A stretch of 64,000 bases of DNA from NCBI RefSeq assembly GCF_003473485.1, contig NC_053046.1, positions 28,039,332 through 28,103,331 on the forward strand. Direction: 5' to 3'. Within the stretch, counting starts at the first letter, position 1; the number at the start of each line of letters is the position of its first letter. Source of the stretch: Medicago truncatula (lineage: Eukaryota; Streptophyta; Magnoliopsida; Fabales; Fabaceae). The position numbers were made by a program, and so were the translations under genes. Positions 47,727-59,059 of the stretch are shown here, one piece after another. The notes beneath the pieces were generated by a model. The model saw nothing but the letters and a program-made list of their open reading frames with translations, ran no database searches and was not told the origin of the DNA.

Positions 47727-49046
47727 ATGTCGTCGTCATCGTCAACAAACATGATGAACGTGTTACCAGATGATATACTGAAACACATACTCTCTCTACT
47801 CTCAACCAGAGATGCTTTCAGAACAAAGTTTGTTTGCAAGTCGTGGGTCCCACTATCGGAATTGCTCGATGTCCTTAGCATCGACAGTATTTAAAACTTT
47901 GGAACATGGATTCGCTTCTTTCAATTCATGAACACAGTTTTGCTTTCTCGGCACATCCAACACATTCCCCTCAAAACCTTATATCTTTTTTGTCATTATA
48001 AAGTCCGGAGGCCTTGCTTCCGTTTAAACCAATGTGTCGAAGCAGCAAAACGGCGTGGTATCGAGGATTTGAGTATAAACTGGCCTCGAGGCGTTTCCTC
48101 CCCAAGTATTTTCTACTGCAAAACACTTGTGGTCCTTAGATTGCAGAGTATTACCATACTCAGTATGGTTGGTTTTTCTATTGATCTTCCATTGCTCAAA
48201 ACCCTTGTTCTCTGTAATATTATGTTCTCTACTTTGGGTGATTTCATGAAACTTGTTTATGGGTGTCCCAAATTGGAGGATTTGAGTACTATATATGTTA
48301 TGGGAAAGAGTGGGGGTAGTATTAAGTCTACAACATACTTTGAACCCTCATCCAACTTGATCAAAGCCACTACCAGCATTGTTGAGTTTCCACGATATTA
48401 TTGGCACTTTCCAACTCTATCTGAGGTATGTATGATATGATATGATACCATTATTATAAATATTATGTATCTTTGTTTGATTTGATTTTGTGTTGTGCAG
48501 TTGGGGCGTAGCCTTCCCAACAAACAAATCAAAGGTTTTCGTCTGTTTGAAAACTTAATTGAACTTCGGATGTATTGGTATTATCGAGACACTTGTGACT
48601 GGAGTGAGATAGTGAAAATGCTCTTCATTTGTCCCAAACTTAAAGTTCTTTACATTGTAAAGGTTTGTTTGTCACCTCGATTGATAGTTATTGGTTTTTG
48701 TTTGTTATTCTCTCTAATCAAGTATTGTTACAAACCCTTTTTTGACTATGATTGACAGGTGATGATTAAACACAATTTGACGAAAACAACCAAACATGAT
48801 TGGAAATACCCAGATCATGTTCCTGAGAGTGTTAGGTCTCATCTTACAACATGTAGCATTATAAACTATGAAGCTGCAGAAGCGGATTTTCGATTTGCAA
48901 TATATATCTTGAAGAATGCTAGACTTGTACAGGATATGACGATACACGTTCATAGTTCCTCAAATACAATGCAGAGGGCCCAATTTGTTGAAAATTTATC
49001 CTCTTTTCCAAGGACCTCACCCGCGTGTAAGCTTTTATTGAAATGA
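47727..49046 (+). pseudogene. F-box/LRR/FBD protein gene with one in-frame stop
   Basis: Three exons (47727-48425, 48501-48662 and 48759-49046) have GT-AG borders. The F-box is near the start (NVLPDDILKHILSLLSTRDAFRTKFVCKSW). Leucine-rich repeats follow (LVVLRLQSI, LPLLKTLVLCNI, CPKLEDLS, CPKLKVLYI). An FBD domain is at the end (HVPESVRSHLTTC, AIYILKNARLVQDMTIH). A TAA at 47892-47894 interrupts the frame after SIDSI. The same frame then stays open through NFGTWIRFFQFMNTVLLSR, so no frameshift is needed. Such proteins are SCF ubiquitin-ligase adaptors in a large, fast-evolving plant family. Either this is a recent pseudogene, or translation starts again at an internal ATG (47928) and lacks the F-box. 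A short unannotated intron around the stop is a weak alternative. Confidence 0.8.
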
Positions 49047-49998
49047 ATGTTTCTAGATATATGCTACCATGAGTACTGAATTTGATGGGTTGAACAATAT
49101 AGGTTTTGTCTCCTTTATTGTTTATACAATTAGTCCCTCGTGCTTTTTTTGGTTTATTTGAGTTGCTAGAGCTGTCCTAGCTTTGAAATAGAATTTGGTT
49201 GGATCTTTGAATCTTCTTTAGTTTGTGTGTGCTACATAATGTGTTATGGGAGTAAAGCATGCTTTTTGTGAATGGTGGTCTGTTTCCCTTTGCTGCGTAT
49301 AACTATTGTTTCAAATCGAATCAGTCAGTGTTTTTGTGATTTAAATCGTAGTTTTTGCGACTTAAATTGCAGTTCGGCTGTTTTCTATTGCTTAGATTGG
49401 ATGAGTAGTTTCGGGTGTGAGCTATCGAGGAGGAGGGTTGTATCATCGTTTTGGGAGCTGTCACGATTCATAATATTACGTGTTTCTCAAAACAGTTGCG
49501 GTGGGTTTATTGGTGTTTGATTAAGGTGTGATGTTTGCTTGTATTAAAATTGCCTGTATCCATTGGCCTCATAGGTTTATTGCTCGCTTTCGCACTATAT
49601 AGAAATTCAAACAAGTGGATTCAATGTTTTTTCACCTAAACATATGTAAAGCACATTTTTTTTCTCCCAATTAGATTCCTGCATAGACTTAAAGCATGAG
49701 AGAGGGCAGTAATGTGTGCCTTATTACAAAAATGTGGAATCAATGCTCCAGGTCCATGACTCCGTGTTATGTAATAACTCTTGTAAAACTTGCCAAAAGT
49801 ATGTAAAATTTACACAAATATTACCTCATTTTAACTTTTAAATCAGGAGAAATAGTTAAAATTGTATCTAACACAGAGATCATGTTAAAAACACAATTCA
49901 CTCGCTCAACATAATCAACGGTATTGCAATGACTACAGTCATGTAATCTGCATTATGGAAGTATGTAAATGAAACTACGGGATGATAGTGGAAATCGC
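49047..49998. other. intergenic, no gene seen
   Basis: This stretch lies downstream of the F-box gene. 'gtttttgtgatttaaatcg / gtttttgcgacttaaattg' is a short direct repeat near 49332-49370. No domain is recognised. Confidence 0.5.
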
Positions 49999-50328
49999 TC
50001 ATCTAACAAGACAAAGGCAAGTTTTAATCAGTCTTAATAGAGCATCTATGCCTTTTGAAATATAGCATATGAGCACATCTACTTGTTTCCTGGGAGGAGT
50101 AACATAATGAACTAGTCCAAATGTCCAATCCTTTTGATCCAAAAGGGCCAAAATTTCCTTGAGAAGAAGGAGCAGACGGATAAAACTGGTATAGCCTGAC
50201 TTGACCATATTGAAAAGAACATGAGAGTCAATTACAAACATCACATTTCTGCAACCAATATCATGAGCAAGAGCGACACCACTTCTAAGAGCCCACATTT
50301 TCGCAAAGAGAGAACTACTAGAAGTCAC
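49999..50328 (-). pseudogene. RNase H-like (RVT_3) fragment
   Basis: The minus strand encodes AKMWALRSGVALAHDIGCRN, then VMFVIDSHVLF, and near the end a degraded VHYVTPPRKQVDVL. This corresponds to the plant LINE RNase H-like domain (usually A.LWAL..GL.LA..(L)G, DS, H..RE.N..AD). The last catalytic part is degenerate and the rest of the element is absent. Confidence 0.65.
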
Positions 50329-50404
50329 CTTACTATAAAATCCTTTGATAAAATTGTCATTTTGACCCTAATCAGTTTATTTTAACTACTCGTATAAGCT
50401 TTTA

Positions 50405-51650
50405 CTCAGAAGTCACAACTCAAAAATAAAGTGAAAATCCAAGTAACTAGTCTCTTATACGACAAAAATTAACTTTTAGAAAGACATGTATTGTAAAAAG
50501 AAATGCAGCATAAGGGCTAAAACAAATTAGGCTTAAATATGTCATTGGTCCATCCCTACATTTTCACTGTTTTTTGTAATTTATCCCTGCATTTTTTTTT
50601 TGTATGACTTTAGTTTCTGCACTATGAAAAAATACTGCAATTGATCATTCCATTAACTTAAGGGTTAAGAAAAGGGAAATAAAAAACCTGTAAAGGACTA
50701 CCATCATGTAGATTGATTTATGGCACTAGGTTGAAGAAACGTCAACCAAATATATTCAATGGTTCTGTTATTAGGGGCACCCTTCTAATTAAACGATAAA
50801 AATAATAAAACTTATTAAAAAGAATTATTTTATATGATTTATTTTAATTGTGCAATTTTATCTTTTAGTGTGCCACGTGGCATGTAATAATTGGTCCACT
50901 TAGCACATCATTAATTTTTTTAAAGTTCAGGGACCAATTCCAAAAAAATGGTAGGGACCAATGACATAATTAAGCTAACAAATTATTATTGATAATTGAA
51001 TAAAATCAAGTTAATTTAATCAATTTACTTCTAGATAATTTATAAATAAAAAAAAATAAACATTTTTTTCATGAAATAAATGTTATTTTATTCCTTTCAA
51101 CTTTTTATAATAATTTCTTCTTACATTATTTTTATAAGATCTTGCATACATTTTTGGGATGCTAACTTAACCAAGCATGGAATACATTATTTCTGAAGTA
51201 GTATTTGGGAGAATTATTGACCATACCCCAAAATTTGGTATTGTAGCCCCTACAATTTAGCATTATCCGAAACATTGTTCTCTTAAGTTTAAAGTTAACA
51301 AAAAAAAAAATTGTGTTAGTTATCATCATAAAAGTTATTTGATAGTCATATTTTTATGTTACTTATCATCATAAGTTATTTGAAATGACTATCACAATGA
51401 AGCAAAATAATATTGAGATTATATTTCTTCACATTTAAGGTAGATGCAATTTTTTTAAAATTGTTTTTTAAAAAATAAATTAGGGTTACTTTTACCATTT
51501 CACTTGTAAGTGCAGGGGTGCAAATATCAATTGTATTGGTATGTCTAACAATTCTCAGTTTGAAAAGCCTTAAACAGAAAAAGACTAAGTTATTGGCCCA
51601 AACCTTCTAGGGTTTCACTCCTCCTCCTATATATATACAGAAGAATGAAA
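50405..51650. repeat. second copy of the F-box upstream region
   Basis: It matches 46937-47600 by ordered blocks but is expanded by inserted sequence between about 50466 and 51295. It ends near 51650 at 'gaagaatgaaac', where the first copy goes on into the F-box transcript. No F-box coding sequence follows here, so the copy is a promoter without its gene. Confidence 0.8.
50530..50976. mobile_element. Mutator-like MITE, 447 bp
   Basis: The ends are inverted: ggcttaaatatgtcattggt and the complement of agcttaattatgtcattggt. The 9-bp AACAAATTA flanks both sides (50521-50529 and 50977-50985). AT-rich interior with no ORF. Confidence 0.85.
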
Positions 51651-53162
51651 CTACAACACACTAATTCCGTTTTGTACATTGACTAAACAATGTTATGTTA
51701 GTCTTGATCAAAGTGTGATCTCTGTAGTCCCTAACTTCTAAGGTTAGCGGATTCTAAGATGACATTTTGCTCCAGATTCACATAACGTTTATTCATTTAT
51801 ATTTGTATTGTTAACAGTTTGTATTAGTTATTATGTAGGGTTTTAAGATTTTAGAGTGTAAATAGCCTCTTCTTTCAGTTGCAAGATCTGAGATCTTTGG
51901 ATCGATTACTTGACAACTTTGTTCTGGGGGCATACATTTATTTTCTGACCAAAATCTTTGGGGGTACTCACAATTTTCCAGATTTATGGTTTTTCTGTTC
52001 TTCTGGAACCCCTGTTTTGGTTACAATTCTCATTCTTTGGATTTTTAATTATGATTGTTTTGCGTCCATTACCAATTCTGAAGGATTTAATTGTTCCTTT
52101 TGGTGTAATGGCTCGGACGCCAAATTAATAATGTGGTGATCCTGATTTATGGGTTTACTTCAATACCATTTGGTCTTGGAAACGCCTCAAACATTTATTT
52201 GGTAGATTTCTACTTTTTCTATAGAAAAGTCAAATTAATCTATTAGTTTAGTATTCTCATATTGTATGGAATCATGTTTATAAACAGTGGCTTTTCCACA
52301 CAGATTTTTGATGTATGGAATGAGCTGGACTATGACATACTTGATGAATAATTGGATTGAGGAGTTAGAAGTGCTTATGTTGAATAATGAAATTTAGCTG
52401 TAGATTGAAGTGCTTAAGGGGTTGTGGATGTGTTTGCACACCAAATTTGAGAGTTGATTTCAGTTTTTTTCTTGCTTCTCCATGACTTGTTCATAAAATA
52501 GAGAAACGTAAGAGATGCAAATCAAATGAATTTGTGAAGTGTCCCTTTATCAAAAAATGTAATTAAATTGGCTAATGTTCCTTTAATACAGTTTAACGAA
52601 GACTTGTAACTACAATTGGCTAGTGGTGCTGAGTTAGTTGGACCTTGAGTTGGAGACACAAAGAATGTGTTTAAATTTGAATCATGAAAATGAGGAGCTT
52701 GAGATAATTAACTTGAGTTGGAGCGGAAACAAAAGTTAGAATTGCGTAAGCTGTTATTAATAAGACACATTTCATTGTAATCAAGTTAATTAATAAGACA
52801 CTTTTTTTTATAAACTTATTTCAAGAGCGAGTCATGGAGAAGCAAGTCATAGAGAAGCTAATTTGATCACAAAGCTTATCGAATTTTTTTAAATGCTGTT
52901 TAGCTAATGATTGTTTGGCTGGAGGATAGGTTCTTTCATGTAATCGTGAGGAGTCTTTAACTAGTGGTGAAGAGTTAGTTGGAGAATGTCTTTTGCATGA
53001 TGAATTTGATGTATGGAATGTGACAGATTTTAGTATCTAGAATGAGCTAGAGCTTGAGGTTATGATAAAATTGAGCTGGACCTTGAATTTGATGTATGGA
53101 ATGTGACAGATAGCATAAATCCTTGACCATTACAAGTGAGTAACGATTAGGTTCCAACTTCA
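51651..53162. other. intergenic, no gene seen
   Basis: No recognised domain. 'gatgtatggaatgtgacaga' occurs twice, near 53008 and 53090, and a related 'gatgtatggaatgagctgga' lies near 52311. 'agtggtg.tgagttagttgga' also recurs. These may be decayed tandem or coding repeats. Confidence 0.5.
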
Positions 53163-53170
53163 CCGGTCCC

Positions 53171-56100
53171 CAGTGGCGGAGTCAGGAATTTCATAGAGCC
53201 TGGGCGGAAAATATATCACAAATTTTTTTAAAAAAGAGGTTCATCTTTTTTTCAACAAAATTACAATTTGAAGTAAGAGATATGGAATATTACATGTCAA
53301 ATAGCGTGCTAGATAAAATTAGGAGGTAAATGCCCTTTCTGAGATTTCTTTGCGGTGAATGTTCGAATAATATCAATGTCATCAAGTGATTTGAATATCT
53401 CCCGCTCGGTGTAACATATCATCAAATCATTTAACCACTCATTGTTAATCTTGTTGCGCAATTTAGTCTTGATAATCTTCATTGCTGAAAAAGCTCTTTC
53501 AACGGATGCTGTCGACACCGGCAATATCAAAGCCAACTCAATGAGTTTGTAGACCAATGGAAATACCAAATGTTTCTCAGTTTGAACCATCTTCATAGCC
53601 AAACTTTGAACATCTTCACAAGAAGAAAAGGAAGCATGCCTTTTCACTTGAAGTACATAAGTGTCAAGTTGCTCCCTTATTGTTCCACGATCATCATCAG
53701 AAAAGTCAGCATGATAAATATCAGCAAGACGAGCAAGCTTATCAACATCAAATTTGGAGAAAGAGTTCTTGGGGTCAAGACATGAGAAGCAATCAAGGAC
53801 AATGTTACTTCCTTCACTAAAGCGATGATCCATCTCCACACATATTTTGTCAATAGCAACATAAAAAATCTCTGCACGGTAATGGTGAAGATTAGTGACA
53901 GTCCTCCCTTCTAGTCTTGGACGACCCCTAACCGGTATTTCATCATCCATATTTGGCACCGGAATACCTTTAGCAACACAAAATTCTTGTACATCCAAAA
54001 ATAAATTATCCCAACCATTATCTCTCAATGTGGCAAACCGAGATTTGACAACATTAATTAAATCCATGGCAAGCACAATATTAAGATCTTTTCTTTGCAA
54101 GATTTTTGAAAGCTCGTTTGTGATACCAAACAACTTTAACATTAACTTCAAAATGAAAACAAATTTAAAGCTCTCCATTTTTTCTATCAAACCCGCTGCT
54201 TGAGATGGTCCACGTCCATCTTTATCAACCATACTAAGCACCACTAACACGGAGGACCACATCTGATCCAAACGAAGCAAGGTAATATGATGTGAACCCC
54301 ATCTAGTATCCCCGGGTCTAGCGAGACTACATGATTGGTTCAAACCCCTTCCTGTAGATATCTCACCACTCGATAGTTTACTCAAAATATCTTCGTGTTG
54401 TACCTCCGTCAAAGCATCCATTCTCTTACAAGATGCACTTGATGTTGTTACAATTAAGGATATGTACTCAAAGAAATCATTAATAGATGAGAAACTACTA
54501 GCAACGGACACAATCACCAATTGCAAGCGGTGAGCATAACAATGGACATAGAAAGTATAAGGGTTTTCATCTAGGATCTTTCTTTGCAAACCATTAAATT
54601 CACCTCTCATATTTGAAGCCCCGTCATATCCTTGCCCTCGTATCCTTGAAATAGATAACGTGTAACGATCAAGAATAGCATTCTTTAGTGCCTCGGAAGT
54701 AGTATCTTTGACATGATATAGTGCAAGAAATCGTTCCACAACTTCCCCTTTGTCGTTCAAGAACCTATAAAATATTTGATGGATATGGATTTAAAAAGTC
54801 TAACAATAGCTTTGAAAAAAGTCTAGAACAATAGCTTTTATATCATTATGGATATGGATTTAAAAAGTCTAACAGTAGCTTTCAAAAAAACCAAACAATG
54901 TAGAAATTGGAAAATACAACTACTGACCTCAACATCACCGCCATTTGCTCTTTGACGGATATATCACGTGACTCGTCAATAAGCACAGAGAATTGTTTAT
55001 CACCAAGCTCTTCCGTAATCACCTTCATAACTTCATGTGCACAAGACATTGCAAGATCCTTTTGAATGTCACCGCAAGTCATTTTGCAATTTTTTCCCCC
55101 ACGGTCAAAAGCATCTCTCACTTGTTCATTCTTTGATTTTTCCCAATCTATCAACTCTCTAAAATTTCCCTTGTTTAGAGAATTAGACGTTTCGTCATGG
55201 CCACGGAAAGAAATGCCTTGTGATACGAGAAATTTAGTACAATCAAGAGAACAAGTCAAGCGGATTTTATACAACTCTTCCGATTCCCTAGTTGCTCTAG
55301 CAATCTTACTTGTCACACTTTGTCTTTGATTCTTATAATCATCATAATGCTTGATACATTTGTTGTGCATACTATTATGACCACCAATATGATCTTTCAA
55401 TCCTTGAGATGCATGCTTCCAATCTTTAAATCCGTCTTTGTTGAAGACTTCATAACCAAAGTGCTCGGCCCTCCCGGGTTGCTTAAAGAGAAAGCAGTAA
55501 AAACAATAAGCTGCATCCTTCGATTCGCTATATTCAATCCATGTATATTTGTTATACCATGATCTAGAAAATGATCTTGCATCCCTCCCAAATTGAGTAC
55601 GAGGAAAACTTGCCAAATTTGGTTGTGTTGGACCCTTCAATATATATGCCCTCCTCACTTGGTCTTGAATATCCGGAGCATACTCCCAAATTTGTTTCCT
55701 AAGACCTGGATCACGCACAATCTCATTTGGATTAAACTCATTGACCACATTAGGCGGTGGTTCTTCTACTTCGGTTTCCGGTTGCACAACATTTACATTC
55801 TCGATCCTTGTTCTATCTACCAAAAACTTCCTCATCTCTGAAATTTAACGATTCAAAGTGAATATTCAATTTACATAATAACAAGTTTAAAAAATAAAGC
55901 TAACAGTTCCTTAACAGTTAACAACTAGCTTTTCCATTCTAAAAAAAAATCACTAGTTTAGTTTTTCTTTACCAACTATTAATCAATTTTTCAATTCACA
56001 TAACAACTACTAATCTCAATTCACATAACTACTAATCTTTTAATGTAGTAGTATTTCCCATTCAAACTTCAAATAATCATTCCCCTTTGTAGTAGTAATT

Positions 56101-56578
56101 TCCCATTCTAAGTTTCTAACTTCAAAATCAAATAATCATTCCACTTTGTTGTCGTTTAAATTTGTCCTTCAAATGATCAATTTTTCAATTACACAACACA
56201 CCAATTTTTCAATTGCAGATTTGCAGTCACCAATTTTACAATTTTTCTAAAACCCTAAAACAAGGAAAGAAAGGAAGGAGAAGAGATTACCTTTAGAGAA
56301 TTAGAGTGAATGAGAAGAGATTAGCAACCAGGAAAACTAAGCAACCAAGAGACAGATGAGAGAGAGATGACTGATGATGAGTGAGAGAGCTGAGTTACCG
56401 AGAGAGAGAGCCAGAGAAGAGGGTACCGAGAGTGAGAGAGCTGATGATGGTGTGATGTATTTGCCCATTTTTTTTTTTGAAGTGTGTAAATGGGCCTATA
56501 TGTTGGGCCTAATGTGAGGAAATTACGGATCGAGCCCGGGCGACCGCCCGGGGTCGCCGGGCGGTAAAACCGCCCCTG
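53171..56578 (-). mobile_element. hAT transposon, apparently complete, 3408 bp
   Basis: The left end starts CAGTGGCGGA, and the right end is the complement of CAGGGGCGGT, giving 10-bp inverted repeats with two mismatches. The 8-bp CCGGTCCC flanks both ends exactly (53163-53170 and 56579-56586). The right subterminal region is strongly GC-rich (repeated CCGGGCGG). It carries an uninterrupted transposase gene in minus orientation. Together these indicate an element that inserted fairly recently and might still be active. Confidence 0.9.
53309..55835 (-). CDS. hAT transposase with TTF-type zinc finger (DUF4371)
   Basis: Two exons (54928-55835 and 53309-54764) with a 163-bp GT-AG intron encode 787 aa with no stop. 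The N-terminal third has a TTF-type zinc finger region (SFSRSWYNKYTWIEYS, AAYCFYCFLF, GFKDWKHASQGLKDHIGGHN). A DUF4371 / RNase H-fold core follows (FSVLIDESRDISVKEQMA, IRGQGYDGASNMRGEFNGLQ, GDTRWGSHHITLLRL). The C-terminal hAT dimerisation region is LPVSTASVERAFSAMKIIKT with LNDLMICYTER. These resemble plant ZMYM1-like 'TTF-type zinc finger' proteins derived from hAT elements. The start at 55835 is the first ATG after a possible 5' UTR splice acceptor (tttcag), so a short upstream exon is possible. By the family it is nuclear and binds the element ends. Confidence 0.9.
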
Positions 56579-56586
56579 CCGGTCCC

Positions 56587-56949
56587 TGTCAAATTGGTTC
56601 CTATCCTTGACTGATTCTACTGTGTGATAAAACCATAATTAGGAACTCAAGAAGCAACAATAATTGGCTCCAATCCCTTGCCTATTTTGATTGTATCTTT
56701 CCTTTTCATTTTTTTAATAAGGCATCCGAATACTGCGTGTGTTAGGAATTCAAAAGAAAAAAGTTTATGCATACGATTAATGAGTGACAAATTTATGTGA
56801 ATATATAGTATTCAACTACTTGCAATCACATTTTGCATGATGAAGTCACAAAGTAGGATTCATTTCATTAGTTATTGATTTCTGCTAGCTCAAAAAATAG
56901 TGGCTTTGATCAAGTTGGATAAGGGTTCAAACTAAGTATCTCGGAGACG
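56587..56949. other. intergenic, no gene seen
   Basis: No gene recognised. The sequence next to the hAT insertion (tgtcaaattggttcctatcc) continues the pre-insertion context at 53140-53162. Confidence 0.5.
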
Positions 56950-57292
56950 TAATACCCATCTTTCACCAACATTTTTAGTAGTCAAATCCTCCAATTTGGG
57001 ACACCACCCATAAAGAAGTTTCATTAAATCATCTAAAGTATCAAAAATAATGCCATAGAGAAAAAGGGTTTTGAGCAAGGGAAGATCAATAGAAAAACCA
57101 ACCATACTGAGTATGGAAATACCCTGCTATTTGAGGACCACAAGTGTTTTGCAGCAGAAAATAGTTGGGGAGGAAACGCCGCGATACCAGGTTATATCCA
57201 AATCCTCAACGCCACAATGGTGTTTCGCTGCTTCGACACATTGGTTTAAACGGAAGCAACGTCTCCGAACTTTATAATAACAAAATAGATAT
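56950..57292 (-). pseudogene. inverted fragment of an F-box/LRR gene
   Basis: The minus strand is a diverged copy of 47985-48290 of the F-box gene. Matching stretches are LNQCVEAAK, GVSSP, CCKTLVVLK, SILSMVGFSIDLPLLKTL, LMKLLYG and CPKLEDLTT. A stop follows KTLVVLK, 3 bp are inserted at the YG/CPK junction, and the frame ends shortly after KNVGERW. Both ends of the gene are missing. Confidence 0.85.
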
Positions 57293-57301
57293 ATATCAAT
57301 A

Positions 57302-57304
<3 letters not shown>

Positions 57305-57363
<59 letters not shown>
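57305..57363. repeat. (TA)n microsatellite
   Basis: About 29 TA repeats directly abut the left end of a copia LTR. The LTR probably inserted into an existing TA tract, which would hide its target duplication. Confidence 0.9.
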
Positions 57364-57366
<3 letters not shown>

Positions 57367-57636
57367 AGCTTATAGTAATTTATCCTTTAATATTTAATGT
57401 TATTATGTTTATCAGTTTGTTAAATAAAGTCTTATTCTTTAGGGAAGTGGAGTTGTGTAGATAAGAATTAGAATTTCTCTGTGACTAAGTCATTCCACGT
57501 TGTAGGCCTTGTAAAACGTGGGATTGTTACTGCTTTGTTTATGTTTTCAATTGTGTAAGGCTATATAGCCAGTATTTTGTTTTTCAATTGAATAAGATAT
57601 TCTCTCCAAAACCTCTCTTAGTGTTAAGCCTTTACA
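57363..57636 (+). mobile_element. 5' LTR of a Ty1/copia element
   Basis: The LTR runs from TGTTAGCTTATAG to ...CTTTACA, about 274 bp. Two bases later comes TGGTATCAGAGC (57639-57650), the initiator-tRNA-Met primer-binding site typical of plant copia elements. Confidence 0.85.
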
Positions 57637-57752
57637 ATTGGTATCAGAGCTCCATTATTGGGGCCTGATCCACAGTGAGTGTGAGAGAAACAGTGAGTGC
57701 GTGTGTTAAGAAATAAACTTCTATTTCTGTCAAGTAAAAGGAGTTTAGAAGA

Positions 57753-59051
57753 ATGACAGAAAGTGGTAGCAGTAGTTTTGTGCAGCCTGCAATTCCCAAA
57801 TTTGATGGTTACTATGACCATTGGGCGATGTTGATGGAAAACTTTCTCCGTTCTAAAGAGTATTGGGGTCTCATTGAGAATGGGATATTGGTCCTGGCAG
57901 ATGGAGTGCAGCCAACAGAGGCACAATGCAAATTGATTGAAGAGCAGAAGTTGAAGGACCTAAAGGCAAAAAATTACCTCTTTCAAGCAATTTCTCGTGA
58001 TGTGCTTGAAACAATTCTCAACAAGGACACATCCAAAGGCATATGGGATTCAATGAAGCAGAAATTCCAAGGTTCAAATCGAGTCAAAAGGGCACAGTTG
58101 CAAGCTTTACGAAGGGATTTTGAGATTCTTCATATGAAAGAAGGAGAAACAGTGAATGCATATTTCTCTCGTACTTTAACCATTGCTAACAAAATGAAAG
58201 CTCATGGTGAAAGTATGAGTGAAACAACCGTTACTGAAAAGATTTTGAGATCAATGGTCTCAAAGTTTGATTATGTCGTATGTTCAATTGAAGAATCCAA
58301 CAACCTGGACGCGATGACAATTGACGAGTTGCAGAGTAGTCTTCTCGTTCATGAGCAAAGGATGAGAAGCCATGGAGAAGAAGAGCAGGTTCTAAAGATA
58401 TCCCATGAAGATAGAGTAGGAAGAGGAAGAGGTAGAGGCGTATTTAGAGGTGGCCGAGGTAGAGGAAGGGGAAGACAGCCCATCAACAAAGCTGTCATTG
58501 AGTGTTTCAAATGTCACAAATTAGGACACTATCAATATGAGTGTCCAGATTGGGAGAGAAGGGCCAACTATGCTGAATTGGAATGGGAAGAAGATGAGGA
58601 GATTTTGTTAATGTCCCATGTTGAACTCAAACAAGCCAAGAAAGAAAATGTGTGGTTTCTTGACTCCGGTTGCAGTAATCATATGAGTGGAATCAAGGAG
58701 TGGTTCTCGGACTTGGATGAAAGCTTCAGGCAATCTGTAAAACTCGGCAATGACACTAGAATGGCTGTTGTGGGAAAAGGAAGTGTTCGCATGCAAGTTA
58801 ATGGAGTTATTCAGGTAATTTCTGATGTATACTACATTCCTGAGTTAAAAAACAATCTATTGAGCATAGGGCAGCTTCAAGAAAAAGGCTTATCTATTTT
58901 AATTCAAAATGGGAAGTGTAAGGTATATCATCATACGAAAGGGTTAATAATGCAGACAGATATGAGTGGAAATAGAATGTTTTTCTTATTGGCTGACATG
59001 GTACCTGTCGCGTCATTTTTTGGAGATCAAGGCTATTTGATTAGCTTTTGA
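57753..59051 (+). pseudogene. Ty1/copia gag and protease, truncated
   Basis: The ORF opens 103 bp after the primer-binding site. It encodes a copia gag (UBN2-type: FDGYYDHWAMLMENFL, IWDSMKQKFQGS), an RGRGRG-rich linker, and a CCHC zinc knuckle at residues 251-264 (CFKCHKLGHYQYEC). The aspartic protease motif FLDSGCSNHM follows at about 304. The frame is open, but the pre-integrase domain stops near residue 420 (position about 59010). There the sequence changes to an Ogre-like LTR fragment, and the last 14 or so codons are foreign. Integrase, reverse transcriptase and the 3' LTR are missing. Confidence 0.9.
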
Positions 59052-59059
59052 CTCACTAA

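Noticed and set aside
53570..54203. plus-strand ORFs within the hAT element
   Set aside because: Antisense shadows of the transposase exons.
57624..57926. 100-codon minus-strand ORF near the copia 5' end
   Set aside because: It is antisense to the LTR, primer-binding site and gag start; no recognisable domain.
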